This document shows positions 29,908 through 37,580 of a DNA stretch of 50,031 bases, piece by piece. The stretch spans positions 1-50,031 of the forward strand of contig JAURYL010000027.1 of the NCBI GenBank assembly GCA_030653935.1, read 5' to 3'. The position numbers were made by a program, and so were the translations under genes. The DNA is from Pseudomonadota bacterium (GTDB taxonomy: Bacteria > Pseudomonadota > Gammaproteobacteria > Burkholderiales > Thiobacillaceae). Under the pieces are notes generated by a model. It was not told where the DNA came from. It made no database searches and was given only the letters and a program-made list of their open reading frames with translations. Position 1 is the first letter of the stretch; every line of letters begins with the position of its first letter.

Positions 29908-30176
29908 TCCTGCCCATCGGCCGGCGCGACTTTGCCGAAATTGCCCCAGTCACGTTCTTTCTGCTCGTGGAATTCGCGGCCTTCCGGCATGAAATCTGGT
30001 GTGAACATGGCGAATATTTCGGCCAGATCCGCCAGGGTTTCTTTTTTCACCGGCCGCACCACCAGGGTGTTGCCTACCTGCTCGATCTCGATTTCCTGCC
30101 CCGCCTCGACGATGGCCAGTTCCTTGGGAATACGCACGGCCAGCGAGTTGCCGCTCTTGAATACACGGGTCAGCAT
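29904..30176 (-). CDS. vapB: VapB-type AbrB/SpoVT-fold antitoxin
   Basis: A 90-residue protein starting MLTRVFKSGNSLAVRIPKEL, the swapped-hairpin AbrB/MazE DNA-binding fold of VapB antitoxins. The C-terminal half (EIFAMFTPDFMPEGREFHEQ) is acidic and aromatic and should bind VapC. The ATG at 30176 follows a GGAG-like sequence; a longer open frame upstream overlaps cobD and is rejected. A near-palindrome TGTATATACGGGATATACA at about 30194-30212 lies just upstream of the start and is a good candidate operator for autoregulation by the VapBC complex. Confidence 0.92.
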   Translation of the reverse strand: MLTRVFKSGNSLAVRIPKELAIVEAGQEIEIEQVGNTLVVRPVKKETLADLAEIFAMFTPDFMPEGREFHEQKERDWGNFGKVAPADGQE

Positions 30177-30193
30177 GTTGCTCTCCAGGGGTT

Positions 30194-30212
30194 GTGTATA
30201 TACGGGATATAC
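30194..30212. promoter_or_regulatory. Candidate VapB operator
   Basis: TGTATAT-ACGGG-ATATACA is a perfect 7-bp inverted repeat 17 nt before the vapB start codon. VapB-type proteins bind such AT-rich palindromes to repress their own operon. Assignment is by position and symmetry. Confidence 0.55.
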
Positions 30213-30231
30213 ATGATCGAATCGAATCTGG

Positions 30232-31296
30232 TCAAGGCGAGATTTTCGCCAGCGCGGCATCCAACCGGGCCCATTCGGACGCCGTTCCCGGCAACCCGAA
30301 ACGCAGGCTGGCGGGGTGCTCGAACAATCGGGTGAGGATGCCGCGCCGTGCCAGGGCGGCGTGAATCTCATTGGCGCGCGGGGTTTCCACGCGCTGAAAC
30401 AAGGCGCTGCCGCCGCTGGGCGGCAGGCCGTGATGCGCCAGAACATCGGCCAGACGCGCAGCGGCCGCGATCAGCTTCGGCCGGGCGGCGTCCTGCCAGG
30501 CGGTATCGCGCAGGGTCAGGGTGGCGATATGGCGCGCGGGGCCGTTCAGCGCCCACGGCCCGAGGAGGTCGTGCAGGCGTTCCAGCAAGGCGGCTTCCGC
30601 CAGCACGAAGCCGACCCGCGCGCCGGCCAGGCCGAAGAACTTGCCCAGCGAGCGCAGCACGATGAGACCGGGCAGATGGGCGTGAGCGGCCAGGCTGAAT
30701 TCCGGCGTGGCGTCCATGAAGGCTTCGTCGATCACCAGCCATCCGCCGCGCGCGGCAAGGCGCTCATGCCAGGCCAGCAGGGTTGCCGGCGCATAGGTCT
30801 GGCCGGTGGGGTTGTTGGGGTGGATGAGGACGAGGACGTCGTAGGAGCGGGCTTGCCCGCGATCAAGGGCGGCTATCGCGGGCAGCGGAGTCGTTGCCGC
30901 TTCAGCGGCTTTACGAATCCGGCGTGCCCCTTGCGGGTGCAAGCCCGCTCCTGCGGGTATGTCCACCACCTCATGCCCCGCCTTCGCCCAGGCATGGGCA
31001 TGTTCCGCGTAGCCCGGTGCCACCACCCCCACCCGGCAGGGGGCGCGCAGCAGCGGCAGGGCCTGGATGGCGGCCTGCGAACCGGCCACGGCGAGCGCGT
31101 GACGTGCGCCGTAATAGGCGCAGGCCGCCTCGCTCAGGCCGTCGTCGTCTTCCGGCAGACGTTGCCAAACCAGCGGCGGCAAGGTTGGAACCGGCCAGCC
31201 GTTCGGGTTGATGCCGGTAGACAAATCCAGCCATTCGGCGAGGGGTATGCCGTATTCGACTGCCGCCCGGCGCAGCCGGCCACCATGTTCAAGCAA
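30232..31296 (-). CDS. cobD: Threonine-phosphate decarboxylase with in-frame REP insertion
   Basis: A 354-residue PLP enzyme (class II aminotransferase fold) making (R)-1-amino-2-propanol phosphate, the linker of the nucleotide loop. [11 protein letters not shown] is the N-terminal signature; LIHPNNPTG (157-165), VIDEAF and the PLP lysine in [15 protein letters not shown] (Lys219) are intact. Between VDIPA and [13 protein letters not shown] about 38 residues (115-152) are encoded by a REP pair; typical members have a short loop there. The start is TTG at 31296, overlapping cbiB by 8 nt; no better start is visible before the conserved N-terminus. It is followed by vapBC. Salmonella naming is used. 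Confidence 0.92.
   Translation of the reverse strand: MLEHGGRLRRAAVEYGIPLAEWLDLSTGINPNGWPVPTLPPLVWQRLPEDDDGLSEAACAYYGARHALAVAGSQAAIQALPLLRAPCRVGVVAPGYAEHAHAWAKAGHEVVDIPAGAGLHPQGARRIRKAAEAATTPLPAIAALDRGQARSYDVLVLIHPNNPTGQTYAPATLLAWHERLAARGGWLVIDEAFMDATPEFSLAAHAHLPGLIVLRSLGKFFGLAGARVGFVLAEAALLERLHDLLGPWALNGPARHIATLTLRDTAWQDAARPKLIAAAARLADVLAHHGLPPSGGSALFQRVETPRANEIHAALARRGILTRLFEHPASLRFGLPGTASEWARLDAALAKISP
30841..30954. repeat. REP pair inside cobD
   Basis: Left arm 30841-30863 (GTAGGAGCGGGCTTGCCCGC) and right arm about 30934-30954, whose head is changed to GCAG. The centre (30864-30933) is unrelated to cobD and holds no recognisable feature. The whole element is translated in CobD. Confidence 0.88.
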
Positions 31297-32248
31297 GAAG
31301 GTTCTCCCACAGGAAATTCAGAATGCCAGGTAGGAGCGGGCTTGCCCGCGATAGCTCCCTCCAGGCCAGCGCACCGAGGCCAATCACGGCCAGCCACAGC
31401 AGCACGCCGTGGCGCACCAGGGCCAGCGCGCGTTCGATGTCCGCCGCCTCGGGCGGGTTGCCGACGCCCAGCACCGGGCGTTCATGCCATTCGCCTTGAT
31501 AGCGCGCGCGCCCACCCAGGCGGATGCCCAGCGCGCCGGCACCGGCGGCCATCACCGGGCCGGCATTGGGGCTGTCCCAGGCCGGCGCCTGCTCACGCCA
31601 GCAATCCAGGGCCTGCCGGGTTTTGCCCAAGATTGCGTAGGTGAGCGCGGTGAACCGTGCCGGAACAATGTTGAGCATGTCGTCCAGGTTCGCCGCCGCC
31701 CAGCCGAACTCCAGATAGCGCGGGGTCTTGTAGCCCCAGGTGGCATCCAGCGTGTTGGCGAGGCGGTAGAGGATGGCGCCCGGCGCGCCCGCGACGAGGA
31801 ACCAGAACAGGGCGCCGAAAACGCCGTCACTGCCGTTTTCCAGGGTGGACTCAATGGCGGAAGGGGCGATTTCCAGGGTTTCCGCGTCGCGGCTGACGAT
31901 CCGCGCGGCAGCCGCCCGCGCCGCCGCTTCGTCGCCACGCGCAAGGGCGGCGATGATGGGGCGGACGTGGCCGTGCAGGCTTTTGTGGCCGAGTGCGAAA
32001 TACAAGGCCCAGACAGAAAACCCCAAGCCCCAGACGCCCGGCAGTGCTGCCAGCTCGCTCGCCAGCCAGGTCGGCGGCAGTGTCAGCAGCGCCACGGCGA
32101 ACACCCCGCGCCAGCGATCCGGCACATAAATGCGCCGTTCCAGCCAGGCCGCCAGCCGCCCGAAGCCCACCAGCGGATGCCAGCGGCGCGGCTCGCCCAA
32201 CAGCCAGTCGAGTACTACGGCGGCAAGCATGAGCGGAAAGATCGTCAT
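31289..32248 (-). CDS. cbiB: Adenosylcobinamide-phosphate synthase
   Basis: A 319-residue membrane protein that attaches aminopropanol phosphate to adenosylcobyric acid. [18 protein letters not shown] at the N-terminus, [16 protein letters not shown]-like [10 protein letters not shown] and [18 protein letters not shown] are the family signatures. Several hydrophobic helices span the protein. The ATG at 32248 overlaps the bluB stop by one base, and a longer upstream reading is rejected. The C-terminus (about residues 300-313, [13 protein letters not shown]) is partly encoded by a REP unit at 31330-31352, after the last conserved helix. Partner of cobD, with which it overlaps by 8 nt. Confidence 0.94.
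   Translation of the reverse strand: MTIFPLMLAAVVLDWLLGEPRRWHPLVGFGRLAAWLERRIYVPDRWRGVFAVALLTLPPTWLASELAALPGVWGLGFSVWALYFALGHKSLHGHVRPIIAALARGDEAAARAAAARIVSRDAETLEIAPSAIESTLENGSDGVFGALFWFLVAGAPGAILYRLANTLDATWGYKTPRYLEFGWAAANLDDMLNIVPARFTALTYAILGKTRQALDCWREQAPAWDSPNAGPVMAAGAGALGIRLGGRARYQGEWHERPVLGVGNPPEAADIERALALVRHGVLLWLAVIGLGALAWRELSRASPLLPGILNFLWENLLA
31330..31352 (+). repeat. REP unit at the 3' end of cbiB
   Basis: GTAGGAGCGGGCTTGCCCGC, identical over its length to the left arm at 30841. It is translated near the CbiB C-terminus. Confidence 0.85.
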
Positions 32249-32919
32249 CAATAGGGAGTCGGCGTGCTGCCCGCGCCCGCCGGCCAGCGGTTTTCGAAAA
32301 GAATGTCCGCCAAAGGCAGGCGCCGGCCCCAGCCGGCATCCTCGAACATCGGGCGCGGGTAGAACGCCGCCACCCGGCCGATGCACAGGATGGCGAGCGG
32401 CCGCGCGCCGGGCGGCAGGCCGAGCAAGGTGGCGACGGCATCCGGCTCGAAGAACGACACCCAGCCCAGGCCGATGCCCTCCGCGCGGGCGGCCAGCCAC
32501 ATGTTCTGGATGGCGCAGCCCAGCGAGGCGATGTCCATCTCCGGCAGGGTGCGGCGGCCGATCAGGTGTTTCTCCCGCCCCGGCATGAGCGTGGCGACCA
32601 GCACCTCGGCGCAATCGCGGATGCCCTCGATCTTCACCTTGCGGAATTCATCGTTGCGCGAAGGCAGCGCCTCCGCCGTGGCGAGGCGTTCCGCATCGAC
32701 ATGGGTGTGCAGCGACTGGCGCAGCGCCGCATCGGTGATGCGGATGAAGCGCCAGGGCTGCATGAACCCGACCGAAGGCGCGAGGTGCGCCGCTTCCACC
32801 AGCCGCTCCAACGCGCCCTCGGGCAGCGGGTCGGGGAGGAAATGGCGCATGTCGCGCCGCTCGCGAAAAACGCGCCAGAGGGCGTCGATCTCGCCCTGGT
32901 TGTAGGCTTCGGCGGGCAT
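32248..32919 (-). CDS. bluB: 5,6-dimethylbenzimidazole synthase
   Basis: A 223-residue flavoprotein of the nitroreductase fold that converts reduced FMN with O2 into DMB, the lower ligand of cobalamin. [15 protein letters not shown] at the N-terminus, [32 protein letters not shown] and [10 protein letters not shown] mark BluB and separate it from ordinary nitroreductases. The ATG at 32919 starts the usual N-terminus. The product is used by CobT further down the operon. A small membrane-protein gene precedes it by 4 nt and a REP lies upstream. Oxygen-dependent DMB synthesis implies an aerobic or microaerobic life style. Confidence 0.95.
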   Translation of the reverse strand: MPAEAYNQGEIDALWRVFRERRDMRHFLPDPLPEGALERLVEAAHLAPSVGFMQPWRFIRITDAALRQSLHTHVDAERLATAEALPSRNDEFRKVKIEGIRDCAEVLVATLMPGREKHLIGRRTLPEMDIASLGCAIQNMWLAARAEGIGLGWVSFFEPDAVATLLGLPPGARPLAILCIGRVAAFYPRPMFEDAGWGRRLPLADILFENRWPAGAGSTPTPY

Positions 32920-32923
32920 GGGT

Positions 32924-33055
32924 TCAGGCCTTCATGCCCGGCATCAGGGTACGCGGGCCATCCGGGTCGGCCTGAGGGCGGGCACGGCGCGCGCGCTGGT
33001 AAAGGGCCAGGGCCAGGCCCAGGGTGGCGATGGTGGCAACAACGGCGATCAACAT
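32924..33055 (-). CDS. Small single-span membrane protein, 43 aa
   Basis: A 43-residue protein starting MLIAVVATIATLGLALALYQ, one membrane helix, then a basic and Pro-rich cytoplasmic tail (RARRARPQADPDGPRTLM). AAGGAG lies at a good distance before the ATG at 33055, so translation is likely; a longer in-frame reading would run through a REP unit and is rejected. The stop is 4 nt before the bluB start, so it is probably the first gene of the bluB-cbiB-cobD transcript. I recognise no family. It could help a membrane complex of the late cobalamin enzymes, but this is inference from position. Confidence 0.6.
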   Translation of the reverse strand: MLIAVVATIATLGLALALYQRARRARPQADPDGPRTLMPGMKA

Positions 33056-33089
33056 GGTCAACACTCCTTCATGGATGAAACGACGAAAT

Positions 33090-33112
33090 GCCGGCGAGAC
33101 GCCGGCGCTACA
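33090..33112 (-). repeat. REP unit upstream of the bluB transcript
   Basis: On the minus strand TGTAGCGCCGGCGTCTCGCC, one arm only. It lies in the leader of the small membrane-protein gene, between the divergent btuF and bluB units. Confidence 0.85.
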
Positions 33113-33191
33113 GGCATTCATGGGTGAAACAAACAAGAGGGGCTTCGACGCCTAAAATGCCGCACACCCTTGACCTTACTGCGAATTCTTC

Positions 33192-34076
33192 ATGACCTTT
33201 CCACACCGCTTCCTGCTGGCAACGATGTTGAGCTGCATCGCCGCCACCGCCCAGGCCGAAATCGTGATCCGCGACGACACCGGCGCGACGCTGCGCCTGC
33301 CCGCCGCCGCCCAGCGCATCGTCAGCCTGGCGCCGCACCTCACGGAAAACCTGTATGCCGCCGGGGCGGGCGAACGCCTGGTCGGGGCGGTGGACTACAG
33401 CGATTTTCCCGAGGCGGCGAATCGCATTCCGCGCGTCGGCGGCTACTCGCGGCCGGATATGGAGGCCATCGTGGCACTCAAGCCCGACCTGGTGCTGACC
33501 TGGCAGAGCGGCAATGCCGATGCCGTCGTCGCCAAACTGAAAGCACTCGGCCTCACCGTCTATCAAGCGCAACCCGACCGCCTGGAAGACATTCCGGCCG
33601 GCATCGAGAACCTCGGGCGTCTGGCCGGCACGGAAGCCGTGGCGAACAAGGCGGCGGCGCATTTCCGCCGGCGCCTTGCGGATTTGCGCGGGCAATACGC
33701 CGGCCGACCCGCCGTGCCGCTGTTCTATCAGGTCTGGCACCGGCCGCTCCTGACCGTGGGCGGCAGCCAGATCATCAGCGATGTGATTCGCCTGTGCGGC
33801 GGCGAAAACGTCTTTGCCGCGCTCCCGTCCAAGGCGCCCGGCGTCAGCATCGAAGCCGTGCTGGCCGCCGACCCGGAAGCCATCGTCGCCAGCGGCATGG
33901 GCCGCGATGCCGTGGTGGGCCTGGAAGACTGGCGTGCCTGGAAGCGGATGAAGGCGACGGCGCGCGGCAATCTGTTTTTTGTGCCGTCCGACCTCATGCA
34001 GCGCCCCACCCCGCGCCTGCTCGACGGCGCTGAACAGCTTTGCCGGTATCTGGAGACGGCGCGCGGGCGACGGTAG
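33192..34076 (+). CDS. btuF: Periplasmic cobalamin-binding protein
   Basis: A 294-residue exported protein (signal peptide about 1-22, ending AQA) with the cluster A-II solute-binding fold. RIVSLAPHLTENLYAAGAGERLVGAVDYSDFP and RVGGYSRPDMEAIVALKPDLVL are the BtuF/FecB signatures; later motifs are GGENVFA and PSDLMQRPTPR. It hands vitamin B12 from the BtuB/TonB route to the BtuCD permease encoded at 34809-36643. It is the only plus-strand gene of the locus, divergent from bluB and separated from btuD by a vapBC pair. The start ATG at 33192 gives a complete signal sequence. Confidence 0.92.
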   Translation: MTFPHRFLLATMLSCIAATAQAEIVIRDDTGATLRLPAAAQRIVSLAPHLTENLYAAGAGERLVGAVDYSDFPEAANRIPRVGGYSRPDMEAIVALKPDLVLTWQSGNADAVVAKLKALGLTVYQAQPDRLEDIPAGIENLGRLAGTEAVANKAAAHFRRRLADLRGQYAGRPAVPLFYQVWHRPLLTVGGSQIISDVIRLCGGENVFAALPSKAPGVSIEAVLAADPEAIVASGMGRDAVVGLEDWRAWKRMKATARGNLFFVPSDLMQRPTPRLLDGAEQLCRYLETARGRR

Positions 34077-34087
34077 AAAACCCCGAT

Positions 34088-34510
34088 TCACGGCGTGCGC
34101 CAGCGCAGCCCCGGATAACGACTGAATCCCCGATCTGTCGTTATCCACTCGCAACCCGCTTCAATCGCCAATGCGGCATGGTAAGCATCGGGAATCAGGT
34201 TGCCTTTGGCGTTTGCCACTTGGCACAGCTTCAGAAAAATATCCCAATGTCGTGCTTGTGGAGACACCACCACGCAATTGGCTTGAGAACGAATGGCCCC
34301 GACAAACTCCAGGGCATCTTCCAGCGCACTGGGGGGGTCGAATATCTTGGGGTGCGTGACAATCCGCAAGAAACCGCTGAGCACCAACTCCGAAACGGCA
34401 AAAGAGGCATCCGAGTTGACCTGGTCTTCCAGCCACTGCCGATACCTGCTGTGGTTTGGCGAGTCCTCGCGGTGGGCATACACCAGGACGTTGACATCAC
34501 ACATCAGCAT
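34088..34510 (-). CDS. vapC: PIN-domain toxin
   Basis: A 140-residue PIN ribonuclease. Asp in MCDVNVLVYAHRED, Glu in VSELVLSGFLRI, Asp in IPDAYHAALA and Asp in WITTDRGFSRYP are the four acidic positions of the active site. It belongs to the TTHA/VapC subgroup with the FSRYPGL C-terminus. The start at 34510 overlaps the antitoxin stop by one base (TAATG); a second ATG two codons later is possible. Its 3' end is 11 nt from btuF and convergent with it. Confidence 0.9.
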   Translation of the reverse strand: MLMCDVNVLVYAHREDSPNHSRYRQWLEDQVNSDASFAVSELVLSGFLRIVTHPKIFDPPSALEDALEFVGAIRSQANCVVVSPQARHWDIFLKLCQVANAKGNLIPDAYHAALAIEAGCEWITTDRGFSRYPGLRWRTP

Positions 34511-34749
34511 TAGCGGGTCTCCATCAAGTCCAGTAGGGCGGCGTTATCGTCCAGATCGACGCCGCGCAGCATGCCGCGCCCATTCACGGTTTTCAGCTTG
34601 ACCTGTTCCGCAGGCGGGCGTTTGGGGCGGGCCAACAGCTTCTCGCGTAACACCTCTTCCAGTAATGCGGTCAGGGTTTTTCCACTCGCCTGTGCGTAAC
34701 GGCGTGCCATTTCGTGCAGGTTGTCATCCAGTTGTATCGTCGTTCTCAT
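34510..34749 (-). CDS. vapB: Ribbon-helix-helix antitoxin
   Basis: A 79-residue protein starting MRTTIQLDDNLHEMARRYAQ, a ribbon-helix-helix DNA-binding fold of the DUF2191/VapB type, with a second half expected to bind the toxin (KTVNGRGMLRGVDLDDN). AGAGGG precedes the ATG at 34749, so it is preferred over a GTG three codons upstream. With the PIN gene it forms a complete VapBC module between btuD and btuF. Confidence 0.9.
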   Translation of the reverse strand: MRTTIQLDDNLHEMARRYAQASGKTLTALLEEVLREKLLARPKRPPAEQVKLKTVNGRGMLRGVDLDDNAALLDLMETR

Positions 34750-34808
34750 GGCGGCCACCCTCTAAAGCATCAATATGCGCATTGTAGATGCGCCAACATC
34801 AAAGCAAA

Positions 34809-35642
34809 TCACTTCGGCATCTCCGGCACAAACCAGCGCCTGGTTTCATCGCGAATTTCTCGCAACGGATGGCCGTAAAGCCGGGACAGCCTGGCCGCGT
34901 CCAGTACCGCCGCACTGGCGCCCAATTCATGTTCGCCCTCGCCATGCAGCAACAGCGCCTGGTCGCTGAAATGCGCGGCCAGATTGATGTCATGCAGCAC
35001 CATCACCAGCGCGGCGGCCTCTTCTCGAACGCGGCGGCTGACCAGTTCCAGCACCGCGATCTGGTGGTTGAGGTCGAGATGCGCCAGCGGCTCATCCAGC
35101 AGATACACCTGGGGTTGCTGTACCAGCAGAGTGGCGAGCGCCACGCGCTGACGTTCACCACCGGAAAGGGTGTGGATCGAACGCGCCGCCAGTTCGGCAA
35201 GACCCACCGCCGCCAGGGCCGCGCGCGCCAAGTGTTCATCCGCAGTACTTTCCCAATCCCAGCGCGACAGATGCGGGTGGCGGCCGATCAGCACGGTTTC
35301 CAGCACGCTGGCGGCAAAGGCATCGCCCTGGTGTTGCGGCAACAGGCCGCGAAGCTGCGCCGCGCGGCGCGGGCCGAGGGCGGCGTAGGTCTGGCCGGAA
35401 AGCATGACTTCACCCGAATCCGGCGCGCGCAAGCCCGCCAGGGTATGCAACAGCGTGGTCTTGCCGACGCCGTTGCGGCCGAGGATGGCGAGTCGGTCGC
35501 CGGGGTGGAGGGCGAGGTTCAATCCGCGCACGACCGCCTTGCCGCCGATGGAAACGGCGAGATCGTGGGTCGCCAGCAGCGGCGTGTAGCGCCGGCGTCC
35601 CGCCGGCTCGTTCGTCTGATCGGATGTACGAGGCCCGCTCAT
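34809..35642 (-). CDS. btuD: Cobalamin ABC transporter ATP-binding protein with REP-encoded N-terminus
   Basis: A 277-residue ABC ATPase of the BtuD/FhuC/HmuV group. Walker A GRNGVGKTT (55-63), the Q-loop LLPQHQG, signature LSGGERQRVALA, Walker B VYLLDEP and the switch His in VLHDINLAAHF are all present. The protein powers BtuC-mediated B12 uptake from the periplasm. The ATG at 35642 overlaps the btuC stop (ATGA). Residues about 4-20 (RTSDQTNEPAGRRRYTP), before the first strand, are encoded by a REP arm and its spacer; the family normally starts near the LLATHDLAVSIGG strand. The start-codon overlap is preserved. Confidence 0.92.
   Translation of the reverse strand: MSGPRTSDQTNEPAGRRRYTPLLATHDLAVSIGGKAVVRGLNLALHPGDRLAILGRNGVGKTTLLHTLAGLRAPDSGEVMLSGQTYAALGPRRAAQLRGLLPQHQGDAFAASVLETVLIGRHPHLSRWDWESTADEHLARAALAAVGLAELAARSIHTLSGGERQRVALATLLVQQPQVYLLDEPLAHLDLNHQIAVLELVSRRVREEAAALVMVLHDINLAAHFSDQALLLHGEGEHELGASAAVLDAARLSRLYGHPLREIRDETRRWFVPEMPK
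35585..35607 (+). repeat. REP arm at the 5' end of btuD
   Basis: TGTAGCGCCGGCGTCCCGCC, identical to the left arm at 24551. It is followed by TCGTTCGTCTGATCGG, similar to the spacer of the cobU element. The second arm is missing; the similarity ends just before the btuD start codon. Confidence 0.88.
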
Positions 35643-36643
35643 GCCTGCTCCACCTTCGGCGCACGGGCAAGAAGAAACAGAAACACCGGCACGCCGATCA
35701 ACGCCGTCAGCACGCCCACCGGCAGTTGCTGCGGCGCAATGATGCTGCGCGCCAGGGTGTCGGCCAGGGTCAGCAGCGCGCCGCCGGCAAGCGTCGCCGC
35801 CGGCAGCAGCAGGCGCTGATCGTTGCCCAGGGCGAGGCGCACCAGATGCGGCACCACCAGGCCGACAAAGCCGACGCTGCCGACAGTGGTGACGGCGGCG
35901 GCGGTGAGCAGCGAGGCGAGGAAATACAGCACCAGACGCAGCCGGCCGACGTTCGCGCCCAGGGTGCCGGCGAGCAAGGGGCCGCGCGTGAGCAGGTTGA
36001 GTTCGCGCGCGAAGAACATCGCAACCAGCAAGCCGGCCAGCAGGATCAGCAGTACGAAGATCGGATTCCCCGCTTGCGAGGCATCGCCCATCAACCAGAA
36101 CAACATGCCGCGCAACTGCTGGTCCGGCGCCAGCGAAAGCATCAAGGCCACCGCCGCACCGCAGCCGGCGGCGACGATGACACCGGTGAGCAGCAACCGG
36201 GTCTGCGTCCACGAACCGTCTCCGCGCGCCAGGCCGAAGACCAGCCACATCGCCGCCAACGCGCCAACGAACGCGGCGGCCTCCAGGCCGAAGCCGGCGC
36301 TGACGCCCAGCAGCATCGCCGCCAGCGCCCCCACCGCCGCACCCCCGGAAATACCCAACACATAGGGGTCGGCCAACGGATTGCGCAACAACACCTGCAT
36401 CAACGCCCCGGCCAGCGCCAGCAGGCCGCCGCAGGCGAAGGCGGACAGCGCGCGCGGCAATCTGAGGCTGCGCACCACGTCAACGGCCATGCCTTCACCG
36501 CCGCCTTTGCCTTCTCCGAGCAGCGCCGCCCACACCTCGCCCGGCGCCAGCGCGACACTGCCCGCCGCCAGCGCCAGCAGCAGACTGGCCAGCGCCGCGA
36601 CGGCGAGCAGGGCAATGACGAGCAGGGCGCGGGAGCGGTTCAT
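35639..36643 (-). CDS. btuC: Cobalamin ABC transporter permease
   Basis: A 334-residue inner-membrane permease of the BtuC/FecCD family, with about ten hydrophobic segments. RNPLADPYVLGISGGAAVGA, GDASQAGNP and GFVGLVVPHLVRLALGNDQR (the cytoplasmic L-loop that contacts BtuD) are family signatures, as is the late ARSIIAPQQLPVGVLTALIG. The ATG at 36643 gives MNRSRALLVIALLA; the longer upstream reading is repeat sequence and is rejected. btuD overlaps its stop by 4 nt. Transport substrate is inferred as cobalamin from btuF, btuB and the locus. Confidence 0.93.
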   Translation of the reverse strand: MNRSRALLVIALLAVAALASLLLALAAGSVALAPGEVWAALLGEGKGGGEGMAVDVVRSLRLPRALSAFACGGLLALAGALMQVLLRNPLADPYVLGISGGAAVGALAAMLLGVSAGFGLEAAAFVGALAAMWLVFGLARGDGSWTQTRLLLTGVIVAAGCGAAVALMLSLAPDQQLRGMLFWLMGDASQAGNPIFVLLILLAGLLVAMFFARELNLLTRGPLLAGTLGANVGRLRLVLYFLASLLTAAAVTTVGSVGFVGLVVPHLVRLALGNDQRLLLPAATLAGGALLTLADTLARSIIAPQQLPVGVLTALIGVPVFLFLLARAPKVEQA

Positions 36644-36644
36644 G

Positions 36645-36842
36645 CACTCCCCCCTTTCCCAAAGGGGGGCAGGGGGGATTTTCGGACGCCCACGCGCGCG
36701 CAACCCGTGAAGAAATCCCCCTGAATCCCCCTTTGATAAAGGGGGAAGCCACTCTCCCCAGCCCCTTCACTCATATCACCAGCGAACGCGGAAAGAGCCT
36801 TTGGGAAAGGGGGGTGAGTTGCGCGGTGGGGTCCGTCGCAAG
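36645..36842. repeat. Cluster of three CCCCC-TTT/AAA-GGGGG repeats
   Basis: The 200-nt spacer between cobO and btuC consists mostly of this family: CCCCCCTTTCCCAAAGGGGG at about 36649, an inverted copy built on CCCCCTTTGATAAAGGGGG at about 36728, and a partial GGGAAAGGGGGG at about 36807. They may have arisen by insertion into one another. No gene is supported here. Confidence 0.85.
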
Positions 36843-37442
36843 TCACAAATCCACCCCCGCCTGCGCCTTCACTCCGGCGCGATACGCATGTTTCACGTCG
36901 GCGATCTCGCTCACCGTGTCGGCGGCGTCCAGCAACGCCTGCGGCGCGGCGCGGCCGGTGACGACAACATGCTGCATGGTCGGGCGGGCGGCGAGGTCAT
37001 TGATTACGCTGGCTACATCGAGCCAGCCGTACTTGAGCAGGTAGGTGAGTTCGTCCAGCACCACGAGTTGGATGCCGGGGTCGGCGAGCATTTTTTGCGC
37101 GATAGCCCAGCCTTGCTTTGCGGTGGCCATGTCGCGCTCCAGGTTCTGCGTGTCCCAGGTAAAGCCCTCGCCCAGGACATGCCATTCGACGCCGGCCTGT
37201 TTGCCGAGAAAAGCTTCCTCGCCCGTGTCGGAACGGCTCTTGATGAACTGCGCCACCCCCACCTTCATGCCGTGCCCCAGTGCGCGCGCCACCATCCCGA
37301 AGGCGGAGGAGGACTTGCCTTTGCCGTTGCCGGTGAGGATCAGGAGCAGGCCTTTTTCTTTGTCGGCTTTGGCGATGTTCGCGTCGATCACCGCTTTCTT
37401 TTTCGCCATGCGCGTGGCATGGCGGTCGGCTTGGTCGTTCAT
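36843..37442 (-). CDS. cobO: Cob(I)alamin adenosyltransferase
   Basis: A 199-residue CobA/BtuR/CobO-type enzyme that adds the 5'-deoxyadenosyl group from ATP to cobalamin or cobinamide. P-loop GNGKGKSSSAFGMV (about 38-51), AQFIKSR, EWHVLGEGFTW and VVLDELTYLLKYGW are the family motifs. AAGGAG lies six nt before the ATG at 37442; an upstream extension of 39 codons is REP sequence. It sits after btuB and before btuCD, so newly imported B12 can be adenosylated at once. The stop is followed by repeat DNA. Confidence 0.95.
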   Translation of the reverse strand: MNDQADRHATRMAKKKAVIDANIAKADKEKGLLLILTGNGKGKSSSAFGMVARALGHGMKVGVAQFIKSRSDTGEEAFLGKQAGVEWHVLGEGFTWDTQNLERDMATAKQGWAIAQKMLADPGIQLVVLDELTYLLKYGWLDVASVINDLAARPTMQHVVVTGRAAPQALLDAADTVSEIADVKHAYRAGVKAQAGVDL

Positions 37443-37464
37443 GAGGTCTCCTTGATCGGTAAAG

Positions 37465-37568
37465 GTAGCCCGGATGCAGCGCAGCGGAATCCGGGGGTTT
37501 TTAGACTTCGGGTCATGCTTTGAATTTTGCGTAAATCCCCGGATTCCGCTGCGCTGCATCCGGGCTAC
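37465..37568. repeat. REP pair between btuB and cobO
   Basis: 32-bp perfect arms at 37465-37496 and 37537-37568, headed by GTAGCCCGGATGCAGCGCAG, around a 40-nt spacer. It is the longest perfect pair in the window. It may act as a transcript processing point below btuB. Confidence 0.95.
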
Positions 37569-37580
37569 GGAACTACAAGA

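Noticed and set aside
34809-36248. A 479-residue form of the btuD frame
   Set aside because: The upstream half is an out-of-frame shadow of btuC; the ATG at 35642 overlapping the btuC stop is the proper start.
36700-36842. Short Pro-rich open frames in the cobO-btuC spacer
   Set aside because: They are translations of the CCCCC-TTT repeats and have no start signals.
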